A DNA stretch of 64,000 bases from Plectosphaerella cucumerina (taxonomy: Eukaryota; Ascomycota; Sordariomycetes; Glomerellales; Plectosphaerellaceae): assembly GCA_020746995.1 (NCBI GenBank), contig JAGPXD010000001.1:3410001-3474000 (forward strand), read 5' to 3'. Position numbers and translations under genes: made by a program. Below the pieces are notes generated by a model that saw only the letters and a list, made by a program, of their open reading frames with translations, had not been told where the DNA came from and did not search any database. This document shows, piece by piece, positions 54,178-64,000 of the stretch (its first letter is position 1; each line of letters opens with the position of its first letter).

Positions 54178-56783
54178 GCTAGGCTGCTGCCGCGTCAAGG
54201 GCTGAAAATGATCTCGGAAAATTGGACCAAACTCGGATCACGATGCCATGGATGCTGTATGTGTGGAAAAGAAGGAAGCCGTCTATATAGCAAAGACAAA
54301 CGCCCGGTGTACAGAGATCAAAATGCAAAGGCGGTGTCGGATGTTTCCAAAACCATCGCATGAACCGGGCGGAACCCCAGTGCAGGCGTCGGCAGACAGT
54401 CGGGGCTTGGAGGAGCCGTCGACGTCCACGACTCGGGTAAACATGTTCGAGGTCAGGCGGACCATGTTGTCGAGTGTGTGCGGGCGAGTCACGCGGGGTT
54501 GGAAACTTGGAGTTGGTGGCCCCTCTCCACAAAGACCCCGGACATGGCGTCGGTCAAGAGACGTCACTCGCTAGTTCCCGGACGGGTGGACGGAAGAGGG
54601 TGGAAGATGTCGGCAGGCATCGCGGTCACGATCTCGAGATGTCTTGGCGACGATGCATTGTGGGATGTGGTGGTGGTGAAGGTCAGATCGAGTTGAAAGT
54701 GATGGTGTGTTGAAATAGACGTGGGAAGTGGAACAGTGCATGGCCATGTCGAAACAGTGGACGGGAATGGCGGGGAACGGAACTTTGGAAGGTTCGCAGG
54801 TACGTACCGACGATGGGTCGCACCTGCCGTTGGAGATGGCGCCTTCCTACCTCCCTTATCGTATGTCCAGCTAACAGGAAAAGAATCCGATGTGGAAGTC
54901 TTGTTCAACAACAGCCCCAAGTCCCGCCATGCTTCATCATTCTGTGCTCTGGAGACACGTCAGATGATATATCGGCTGCGATGATTCCAACGAGTCGTTC
55001 AAGTTTGACTCGGACGTACGATTACCCGGCACATTGCTACTGGGAGACGCAAGGCTTCGATCGACCACCTGCTCTTGCTTGTAACCTCTGAATGTCATGC
55101 ACTCGATCATGAGCTTCTTCAGGTTGGTTGGTGTTTGTGGACATCTCGCCGTGGACCCCTACTCACGGACCACAGGCAATTCCACGGCACGTGGCTGACC
55201 CCCGGCACAACACCAACTGTAGCACCGACTTGCCAGAGAACACCAAGACTGAGCGACAGGAAACATCGTCCCCAAGCCACTACGCCTACAGGGCCACCGA
55301 TTGTCCAGACGAAACAAGATGACAGAGACTACCGACCGCTTGCTGAAGGGTAGCATCGTCGCGCTGCACAGGACGAGGCCGGCCCCGTGCTTTATGCTTC
55401 AAAGTCTGGTCATGGGTCTTGGGGGCTGGCCGCCGATCTGCACCACAGGTGGACGAAGACCTCTGGGAAACATTGCCTGATTGCCATGGCTCACTGACAC
55501 GGAACATTATCACTGATACGACGTGGGACAGGACGCCATTCTCGACTTTCCCGGGCTTCCCCCTGTCCTTCTCTGCGGTGCCCGCCGACTCACCTGAAAA
55601 CAGCGCCGATTAGGGGGGCAAGGGTCGCATGGATCATGCTCCCTGGCTCGACTCGCCCCAAACCGCTCCCTCTCCACGCATCTGCCGCCCCCAAATAACC
55701 GACGCCTGATCGAAGACTGCTCTACGTATGGGGAGGCCGCGTGCTTTCTGCAACTTCACTTCCCACAACAAGACTTCCTGGACCGATATGCCGCACTCTG
55801 CCATATCGACATGGACTCAAATTTGGCTCAGATTAGAGCCCAGCCGCCGAGGCGCCAGCCCAGCACGAACACGGCCGCCCGTCCCCTTTGAGCGGCTCGA
55901 AACGCTCTCTCTTGGCCGCCTTGGCGCGCCAGACGCCGGCGAATGATGCCCCGCGCGCTCGCTGCCCCTCGGCCGGCCAATGTCGCCAGAAGCAGGTGTG
56001 AGATTAGGTTTACCCCCTGCCGAGCCTGCGAACCTGCAAGGTACCGCACGCTCGACATTGCTCCCTTTGTTGATCCCTCGGGATTCATCGTCGAGGAGTC
56101 CTCGTCATGTTGCGCAGTCAACTCCGTCGGGGTCGAGATGGTTGGTGTTGAAGCAATTCGTCGCTGCGTTCTCCTAGACCTACCGGCTTCACCAGATCGA
56201 CCCCAAGCATGCACATCCGGGCTGATATCACCACCAGAGTGCCACCCATGCTCATTTGCCAAGTCAGATCGCCAGGCGCCTGGCGTCTTGGTTCGCAGAC
56301 CGAGGCAACGAGGGTCCCTCCGGCTGTCTCCTCTCAGAGAGGCAGGACGCTTGCTTACCCCTACACAGCCACCCCGTCCACCGTGATGGCCTGCCGGCCC
56401 AACTACCCCTGGGCCTTGCCCGTCGTGGTTATGCCCAGAGTTTTGCCAGCACTCCCAAGATGTCGTTTACCGCTCCCTCAACAGCCCAGGGAAAGCCGGC
56501 TGCTCCCTTAGCCCGTTGCTCGGGCCCTATATTCCCTCGTCTCTCCCCACCAGCCGGGGCCGTAGTCATTCGAGGTTTCTCCCTTCTGGATCGTCTCCCT
56601 CTCAGTCGTTCGTTGACCACCAGGTGACTTTTCGTCCCTATCCACTCTTTTACAAACGACCATTGCTCTCTTTCGTTCGATAGGCTTGTCGGTGTCTTGC
56701 GTATTTTTTGTTTGGATTTTCAATATCCTATTCCAGCACGTCGATTTCAAGGATATCCTGTGTCCATATCACTGGTCGTCAGC
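54178..56783. other. Long divergent intergenic region GH31/TOS1
   Basis: About 2.6 kb without a supported gene. Frames such as 55828-56262 (minus) and 55943-56386 (plus) overlap each other and are Arg/Pro/Ser-rich. The final pyrimidine-rich stretch before 56784 looks like the TOS1 leader. Confidence 0.5.
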
Positions 56784-58212
56784 ATGAAGTCCTCAGCCAT
56801 TCTCGCCCTCGGCTCGGCCGCCATGGCCACGGCCTTCCAGCAGTGCAGCGGCTCGGCTAAGAACGAAGGCGGCAACTGGTTCTGCGGTGCCGTTGACCAC
56901 ATCCTGTACTCCAACGTCGGCCATCCCGGTACTTACAAAGCCGTCTCGCACATGGGAAGCGACGGCTCTTGCAAGTACGAGTCCAAGGAGTTCAGCGGTC
57001 CCCTGGCCCCCTACAACGAAGAGGTAAGCCACTCTGACTCTATCAGCCTCCCTAGGAGATATTGCGACTGACTTCGTCTCCAGCTCACCGCCCTGTTCCG
57101 CGGCCCCATGAACCTGGCCCAGTTCGCCGTCTACAACCTCAACGGCAACGCGAAACGCGACAGCTCGGCGCAGCCCTCGCTCCACTCCCGCCGCCAGGCT
57201 CATGCTCATGGCCACGCCCATGCCCACCAGAAGCGTGGCCTGACCATCTTCAAGTCTAGCAAGCCTGCCGAGGCCGCCCCCCAGATCATGGCCGAGGTCC
57301 CGGAGCCGGAGCCTTCGCCTGAGCCCACCACCACGTCGTCCACCTCGACCAAGGAGCCCGAGCCGACGTTGAGCGAGCCCTCGCAGGAGACTGGCGGCTG
57401 GAATCGCATCGGCTACTACAACGCAAAGGAGGGCGTTGCCGATGGCATCACCTTCCTCGGCAACTACGGTGGCGAGGGCTCCGGTTCCTTTGATAAGTGA
57501 GTGTACTGTTTGTAGCAAGGAGGGCAGAGCTAACCTGCATCAGCGTCTGGGGCAACTCGCTGTCTTACCTCAACTCCAAGGCCTCGGGCGGTGCTTCATC
57601 CCCGCAGGTCCTCGAGAACGTCTTCATCCCCTCCAACAAGGAGTTCGCCATCTACTCCGATAGGGAATGCAAGGACGGCAGCTGTGGCTACTACCGTCCG
57701 GGCGCCGTCGCCTACCGTAAGTGCCCCTGAACAAGAAACTTCATCGACCAAAGTAGCTAATCCCACCAGACGGCTTCCCTGGCGACAGCAAGGTGTTCCT
57801 CTTCGAGTTCGACATGCCTCTCGACGGCAACACTGGGTTCAACGGCGACATGCCCGCGGTGTGGACGCTCAACGCCAAGATCCCCCGCACGCAGCAGTAC
57901 GGCGATTGCTCGTGCTGGCAGTCAGACTGCGGCGAGTTCGACATTTACGAGGTGCTCGCGCCCGGTGACACCAAGTGCAAGTCGACCTTCCACACAAACG
58001 TCGACGGCGGCTCGTCCGACTACTTCAAGCGGCCCGTCAACGGCCTCATCAAGGTGGCCACCGTGTTCGACGCTGCCAGCGGCGCTGTCTCGGTCAAGGA
58101 GCTGCCGAGCGACGTGAAGTTCTCGGCAAAGTTGGCCGAGGAGCTTGTCCAGAGCTGGATCGACACGGAGAAGGATACTGGCGCGTTCAGTCTGTTCTCG
58201 CTCGCCAACTGA
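56784..58212 (+). CDS. TOS1: TOS1-like cell-wall protein (glucan-associated)
   Basis: Exons 56784-57023, 57084-57496, 57544-57716 and 57770-58212 give 422 residues. A signal peptide (MKSSAILALGSAAMATA) is followed by the N-terminal TOS1 domain (QCSGSAKNEGGNWFCGAVDHILYSN, given here in two parts: QCSGSAKNEGGNWF then CGAVDHILYSN), a linker with a His-rich HAHGHAHAHQKRG and Pro/Glu/Thr/Ser segment, then the C-terminal domain (GWNRIGYYNAKEGVADGITF; NVWGNSLSYLNS; MPAVWTLNAKIPRTQQYGDC; CGEFDIYEVL). The DIYEV-type acidic strand recalls GH16-like glucanases. Family members are covalently or tightly bound wall proteins. KR in the linker is a possible Kex2 cleavage site. No GPI signal is evident at the C-terminus. 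Confidence 0.92.
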
Positions 58213-59236
58213 GCGTGAGGGGCACGGCCGAAGGCGAAGGGGGTTCTTTGGATTGCTTCGATTCGAACATCGCATATACACAACAACCTAATGCAAGATC
58301 TTCAAGATCGACAGTAAACTCTTCCGAATTGGCAAGAGTGATACCTAATATGCGCGCGCGATGACCCGGGATGGAAGGTGGTTCTGGTGTGTCCGGCGCG
58401 TTCCATGAGACATAATCTGGCAGAAAACCAGGGTGAAAAGAAGCATTGTCAACCGAATGGCTGACCGAGAGTCTGCGGCTTCCTGTTCAGGTTGAGCTTC
58501 AGGCAGGGCGCAGCCAACTACTATGCTTCGTAACAAGTACGAGTGCTTAGCTTGCTGCGTCCCGCCCCTGACCGACAGCCCACGACTGCGGACCGAAAAT
58601 GTCCGCATGACGAAGCCGGGGACTCAGCAGCGGACTCTGCACTGTGACCCCCTGACAAAGCAGCCCAAGCTCGCGCCCCGTTACTCAAAACTGCGAACAG
58701 CTTGGATGGGGTAACCCGGACCAGGGGCGCCATTGGACGGATTGCTCAGCTATTCGGGGGCAGATCCCCAGGTGCGGCATTGCGGACTCCGTTTCGTGAA
58801 TAATCGGCGCTACTGCCAGTGTAGCTTAGGTGGTAGCTGACATGGCACTTTGGACCCCGAAGACCGCAAGCCGCGAAGCTGTGAGCTACTGACGAAGCAT
58901 GGAATGGCAATGATCAAGGCAAAGTTTAATGATATGGCCGGTCTCAAAAGTATAAAGCCAGAGCGTCGCGCTCCATGTTGTCATCCATTCCGAAACCTCA
59001 GCATCACACAGCATCAAACAACTCCAGCAATCGACCCGATTCGATCTACTCCGGAAACACAACACTCAGCACCGTCGGACTTCCGCACGTAGCTTCGAAC
59101 CCCCTCACGCTCAAGCAACTGAAACCAAGACACTTTGCCAAGGCTTCTGCCACAGAATACATAACTGTGAGATACCCCGCCATTGATGAGTTCAATGGAA
59201 ACTAACCGAACATCACAGACATCACTAATACTCACA
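58213..59236. other. Intergenic, promoter of the NmrA-family gene
   Basis: No supported gene. TATAAAG at 58951-58957 lies about 280 bp before the next ATG and may be its TATA element. Confidence 0.45.
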
Positions 59237-60234
59237 ATGGCCAAGAGAATCATCACCGTCTTCGGCGCGACCGGCAAGCAGGGCGGCAGCGTCGTCAAGA
59301 AGTTCCTCGAGGACCCCAAGCTCCAGCCTGAATGGGCCGTCCGCGGCGTCACCCGCGATGTCTCCTCGGCCAGCGCCAAGGCGCTCACGGCCAAGGGCGT
59401 CGAGATGGTCACTGTAAGTCAGCTAGAACACACCAAACCGAAGTCATCACTAACAGCCCCCAGGCCAATGTCGACGACAAGGCGTCCCTCGTCAAGGCCC
59501 TCAGCGGCTCCGCGGCCGCCTTCGCCATGACCAACTACTGGGACAAGGCGGACATGGACCTCGAGATCCAGCAGGGCAAGAACCTCGCCGACGCAGCCAA
59601 GGAGGCAGGTGTCCAGCACTACATCTGGTCGTCCCTCCCCAACGTCACCAAGGTCTCAGGCGGCGTCCTAAAGCACGTCTACCACTTTGACTCAAAGGCC
59701 ATCGTCGAGGACTACGTCCGCGAGCTCGGCATCCCCGCCACCTTCTTCCTCCCGGGCATCTTCATGTCCAACTTCCCCGGCGGCATGCTCCGCCCCGCCC
59801 CGGACGCCGGCGGCGCCTACCGCCTGCGCATGCCCTACGCCGGCGACCGGCCCATCAGCCTGTTCGACTCTGGCGCCGACTCTGGCGCTTTCGTCAAGGC
59901 CATCGTGCTGCGCCGCGACGAGCTGCTGGGTAAGCGCGTGCTGGCTTCTTCGGGCGAGGTGACGGGCGACGAGATGGTGGCGACGTTTGCGAGGCTGTTC
60001 CCCGAGGCCGGCAAGGGCGCCAAGTTTGAGGAGGTGTCCAAGGACGCGTACCGCGAGGCGACGCCCGGACCGGACTTTATCAAGGAGGAGCTGCTGGAGA
60101 ACATGCGCCTGATTGGGGAGTTTGGCTACTTTGGAGGCGAGAGCATTGAGCCGAGTCTGGCTCTGGTTGAGGATCGTCTGACCAGCTGGGAGGATCACCT
60201 CAAGGCGAGCAAGGCGTTTGCGGATCTGAAGTAG
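59237..60234 (+). CDS. NmrA-family NAD(P)-binding protein
   Basis: Exons 59237-59413 and 59464-60234 give 315 residues; the 50-nt GTAAGT...CAG intron joins GVEMVT-ANVDDKASL. The N-terminal Rossmann motif is VFGATGKQGGSVVKKFL (GxxGxxG, residues 10-16), followed by a diverged short-chain-dehydrogenase fold (AAFAMTNYWDKADMD; HYIWSSLPNVTKVSGG; GIPATFFLPGIFMSNF). The catalytic YxxxK of true SDR enzymes is not in its usual place, as in NmrA and HSCARG, which sense NAD(P)(H) redox state. NmrA itself inhibits AreA, but this is one of many paralogues in fungi and need not be that protein. Confidence 0.9.
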
Positions 60235-61055
60235 GAGGGATGTGGGGAGATTTGGCCCTGTGTGCTTAGTCATACATGTACCAGCATCGGGGCAGATTGA
60301 AAGGTCGGTCCTTTGGAAAAGCAGCAAATTTTAGCAATGAATGGTAAAATACATCCAAACTACTTTGACCTATGAATTCAATCGAGACGATCAATTGGGT
60401 AATTTCCAGAACTGTGACAGCAGCACTTGCTACCGGATTGCCTGCCGGTCGTCGGACAGGCCGAGGCCCGTTTTGCTACTGGACTGCGGTTGGCGCGGAG
60501 AGAAGGCGACTGCCAATGAGGCAATGACTGGACTGGCGAAGGAGGGGCGAAATGACCGACGGCCGCGGCGAGTTTTGCCGAGGCACAAAGGGCCCCAAGG
60601 GCGGTGCCGACCGTGATCAGATGCGCCGCCAAGTCCCCTGCCTGGGTTTTTTCCCCAGACCGGCGCCATCGTCCGTCCCCACCGCCCGCTCCAGTCCACA
60701 CCACAGCCCGACCAGCGAAGACAGAGGCAATCCGACAGCCGTCCACTGACGAAATCCGGCCTCCATTCATCTCCAGCAATCCCTCCTCCCTGACTCCTCC
60801 ATCCCCGCAGGCCGTTGTTCGGCATTTTTATCGACCACCCTCTCTCGACGGCGACAGCGACATCGAGAACAACAAACACGATCCGAGTCTCATCGTTGAC
60901 CCAGCCTCCGCTTCGATCACATTCTCCTCGCGACGCCCTCCGGGCCGGTCGTCGGCGCACTTTCGCCACCCTCCTCTTCACCTCCACGTCGACCATCAAT
61001 CGACCGCCGAGGTGATATCGCACATACCGGGCCCCCCGAGGCGTGACCCCTTAGA
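60235..61055. other. Intergenic, upstream of PEX13
   Basis: No supported gene; the pyrimidine-rich last 300 bp are probably the PEX13 leader. Confidence 0.5.
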
Positions 61056-62460
61056 ATGGCATCGCCCCCGAAACCCTGGGAACGCGCAGGCGCTGCGACA
61101 GCGGCAACCAGTATGTCTTTCCCGAAACCCCTTCTGCCCGCCCGACTGACTCAAACTCCAGCAGCCCCTCTGCCACCAGCAATCTCGAATCCCGCCCTGT
61201 CCGCCGTCTCCTCCCCTGCCGCATCCACGACCCTCACGTCCACCGCTGCATCGCCCTCCTCCACCGAATCATCCCCTGCCATCCCCCAGCGCCCGGCCTC
61301 GCTCGCCTCGACCATCAACCAGAACGCGGCCGCCTACAGCACCGGCATGGCGAACCCATACTCCTCCTACGGCGCCGGCGGCTACAGCCCCTACTCTCGC
61401 ATGGGAGGCATCGGCGGCATGGGCTCTTACGGCGGCTACGGTGGAGGCATCGGCGGCGGCATGTATGGAGGAGGCATGTACGGCGGTGGGATGTACGGAG
61501 GCGGCATGTACGGTGGCATGCCGGGCGGGCCCAACGATCCCAACAGCCTGACGAATCAGTTCAACAACAGTACGCAGGCCACCTTCCAGATGCTGCAGGG
61601 CGTCGTCCAGGCCTTTGGTGGCTTTGCGCAGATGCTGGAGAGCACCTACATGGCCACGCACTCGAGCTTCTTCGGTACGTTCACCCATTTCAATATGCAA
61701 ACTCGACCGCCACTAACAATACCCAGCAATGGTCTCCGTCGCCGAGCAGTTCGGCAACCTCAAGGACACTCTCGGCTCCGTCCTTGGCATCTTCGCCGTC
61801 ATGCGCTGGCTGCGCACCCTTCTCGCCAAGATCACCGGCCGCCCTCCCCCCGCCGACGCCACGGCCCTCACACCCGCAGCTTTCGCCCGCTTCGAGGGCC
61901 GCCAACCCATCGGCCCCGACGGCCAACCCCTCGGCCCAGCCAAGGCCAGCCGCAAGCCTCTCTTCTTCTTCATGCTCGCCGCCTTCGGCCTGCCCTACCT
62001 GATGCGCAAGCTCATCAACACCATGGCCGCCTCGGCCGAGGAGGAGGAGCGCCGTCGCCTCGCCATGGCCCAGGAGCAGCAGCTCGACCCCGCCAAGCTC
62101 GACTACTGCCGCGTCCTCTACGATTTCGTCCCCCAGCAGGGCAACGCCGTCCAGGGCGTCGACATGGAGGTGCGCAAGGGCGATCTCGTCGCCGTCCTCA
62201 GCAAGAGCGACCCCATCGGAAACCCCTCCGAGTGGTGGCGCTGCCGTGCCCGCAACGGCCAGCTCGGTTACCTGCCCTCGACATTCCTCGAGGTCCTGCG
62301 CCGCCCGGGCCAGCCCGTCGCTGCCATCAAGGCCGCGCCTGAAGATGCGAGCAGGACGAGCTCGCTGACGAGCGCTACTTTACCTGTGCCGGAGCCGGTT
62401 AAGAGCAAGATTGGTGATGTGTCGGCTGAGAGCTTCCAGAAGAGCCAGTTCTACTCGTAG
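61056..62460 (+). CDS. PEX13: Peroxisomal docking protein PEX13
   Basis: Exons 61056-61110, 61162-61674 and 61727-62460 give 433 residues. The start MASPPKPWERAG is typical of PEX13. A Ser/Ala-rich region and a Gly/Tyr/Met-rich repeat tract precede the membrane-associated part (NSTQATFQMLQGVVQAFGGF; VSVAEQFGNLKDTLGSVLG; PLFFFMLAAFGLPYLM), and a C-terminal SH3 domain follows (CRVLYDFVPQQG; EVRKGDLVAVLSKSD; WWRCRARNGQLGYLPSTFLE). PEX13 sits in the peroxisomal membrane, binds PEX14 and PEX5 and forms the import pore. The second intron joins HSSFF-AMVSVAEQ. Confidence 0.96.
61456..61522 (+). repeat. Tandem MYGGG-coding repeat in PEX13
   Basis: Four near-identical 15-nt units each encode GMYGG. 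They lie within the Gly/Tyr-rich segment that in PEX13 proteins forms a phase-separating mesh. Confidence 0.85.
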
Positions 62461-63145
62461 GAGGGCTGGAATGGTGATTTCTTTGTATACTGCTTTTTCC
62501 GGTGTATGATTGATGGATGCTGGGGCTGGCCCAGGGGAGGATGATGCCTCGTCATGGGCCGCAAAAGCTGGGCGTTGAGGGTCTCTTTTTCCAGAATACC
62601 ATTTTATAGCAGGCTGTACATCAGGCACAAGCCGAGGCAATTCATTGTATTTACTCAATCGACGCAGTGCACACTATGATGATAATGTGACGGTCTTACT
62701 GCTCTGTGAATCTTGATGACAACCGCCGCGGATAAGAATGAATGGCTTGAATGGTCAGTGCGCCAGACTGTCAAGCCACATGTCCTCAAGCGGCCCCAGC
62801 CACGCGATGACGTTGTTGATTCGCAAGTGAAATCCAGCTCCCCCCGGTCCCAGCGCCCCACTTGATGATCTGCCTGCGCTCCCGCCCGCCCTCTTCAGCT
62901 GTTTCCGCACCTTGGCCTGCTCTGCTCTGCTGTCCAGAACCATCGTCACACTTTCGCATTCTCTGCTCCGACCTACAAAAAGGAGCTTCCTCCCGAAAAA
63001 CCGCAATTCCTCGACCCCCCTTTCCCAATCACCACTATTCAAAAACCCCATCGTCCACCTCCCTTCGTCTATCAGGACACCATCACAAACCACACACAAC
63101 CACCTCCCAGAAAGCGTGACGTAGCTCTCGTCCCCCGCAGTCACC
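62461..63145. other. Intergenic PEX13/BAP31
   Basis: Contains the PEX13 3' region and the BAP31 promoter and leader. No other gene was recognised. Confidence 0.5.
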
Positions 63146-63958
63146 ATGACGCTCTACTACACCCTCGTACGTTGTGCCCACGGCGGCCTCCTGTAGCTTC
63201 CCCCGCGAGACGATGCTGACATGATGGATAGGTGTTCATGCTGTTGATGCTGGAGATGTTCCTCTTCATGCTCCTCATCCTGCCCCTTCCCTTCACCATC
63301 AAGAGGAGACTGTTCACGTGAGCTCCTTCCCCTCCCTATTCTTGGTTCCAGGCCTTTCTGACACACGTACCCAACAGCTTCATCTCCGAGAGCCCCGTCG
63401 TCGCCAAGATCCAGTACTGGATGAAGATTACCTTTGTCTTCATCCTCATCCTCTTCGTCGACAGCGTCAACCGCGTCTACAGGGTCCAGATTGAGCTGGC
63501 CATTGCCACCGACAACCAGAACAATGCGTACGTCTTCCCGAAAGCTTCCCCCATAAACTCTTCCAAACCTAACACCCCCCAGCGCCGTCATGGGCCACGA
63601 GCGCCTCGAGGTCCAGGCCCGCAAGTTCTACTCCCAGCGCAACATGTACCTCTGCGGCTTCACGCTCTTCCTCTCCCTCATCCTCAACCGCACCTACGTC
63701 ATGATCCTCGAGGTCATGCGCCTCGAGGACCGCGTCCGCGACTACGAGGGCACCAAGCAGAACGCCAAGCAGAGCGAGAAGCTCGCCGTCGGCGGAAAGC
63801 CCGGCGAGCTCGCCAAGCTGCGCGAGGAGGTCGACCGCAAGGACCGCGACCTCAAGACCCTCCGCAAGCAGAGCGAGGGCCTCCACAAGGCCTACGACGA
63901 GCTGTGCGACAAGTACTCCGCCGCCACCGGCGAGACGGTCAACAAGAAGGTCGACTAG
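63146..63958 (+). CDS. BAP31/YET3-like ER membrane protein
   Basis: Exons 63146-63166, 63232-63317, 63378-63527 and 63583-63958 give 210 residues. The first exon is only 21 nt (MTLYYTL). Three membrane segments (VFMLLMLEMFLFMLLILPLP; MKITFVFILILFVDSVNRVY; LCGFTLFLSLILNRTYVMIL) are followed by a cytosolic coiled coil (KLREEVDRKDRDLKTLRKQ), the BAP31 architecture. BAP31 proteins act in ER export and quality control of membrane proteins. The end TVNKKVD carries KKVD, close to a KKxx ER-retrieval signal. The window ends 42 nt after the stop. Confidence 0.95.
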
Positions 63959-64000
63959 AGTCCCGGCCACGGCCCTGGCTGTATACTGAATCATGATGAG

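Overview
This window is nuclear DNA from a filamentous ascomycete, most likely a Sordariomycete (Pezizomycotina). Genes are compact and GC-rich, with short introns of roughly 50-80 nt, usually GT-AG with CTRAC-like branch sites. The set includes fungal-type genes (AreB/ASD4-type GATA factor, Zn2Cys6 factor, eisosome PIL1, KMT6, NADPH nitrate reductase, TOS1). I rebuilt 26 protein-coding genes and one tRNA-Ala; most exon joins were fixed by keeping both the reading frame and a recognisable protein family intact. No transposase, CRISPR array, rRNA or prophage was seen.

Layout. 1-10 kb: a partial SRF1-like membrane protein, a mitochondrial K+/H+ exchange-related protein, a small tail-anchored orphan, the GATA factor areB and the ribosome-assembly gene KRR1. 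10-16.3 kb: tRNA-Ala(AGC), a Zn2Cys6 regulator flanked by two medium-chain dehydrogenase/reductases, and a secreted alpha/beta hydrolase. 17-32.3 kb: housekeeping genes (CCC2 copper ATPase, COP9 subunit 7, RAX1, ribosomal protein eL31, the E2 UBC11, CHK1, a SprT-like protease). 33.9-47.1 kb: the H3K27 methyltransferase KMT6, PIL1, NAA38 and RAD2/XPG. 47.5-54.2 kb: nitrate reductase convergent with a membrane-anchored GH31 glucosidase, their stop codons 62 bp apart. 56.8-64 kb: TOS1 wall protein, an NmrA-family protein, PEX13 and BAP31.

How the genes may connect. Nitrogen control recurs: areB, nitrate reductase and an NmrA-family gene lie within about 55 kb, but they are far apart and may be together by chance. 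UBC11 and CHK1 are divergent cell-cycle genes sharing one intergenic region with clustered ACGCG motifs. The dehydrogenase-Zn2Cys6-dehydrogenase trio looks like a small metabolic module.

The observations most worth a second look are: a cluster of HGATAR sites inside the areB intron just before the zinc-finger exon, with an alternative in-frame start; a 31-bp inverted repeat that enlarges a nitrate reductase intron; a GC-AG intron placed exactly at the catalytic serine of the alpha/beta hydrolase; three AT-hook-like motifs in a long tail behind the KMT6 SET domain; and a palindrome-rich, AT-rich stretch at 38.7-39.4 kb.
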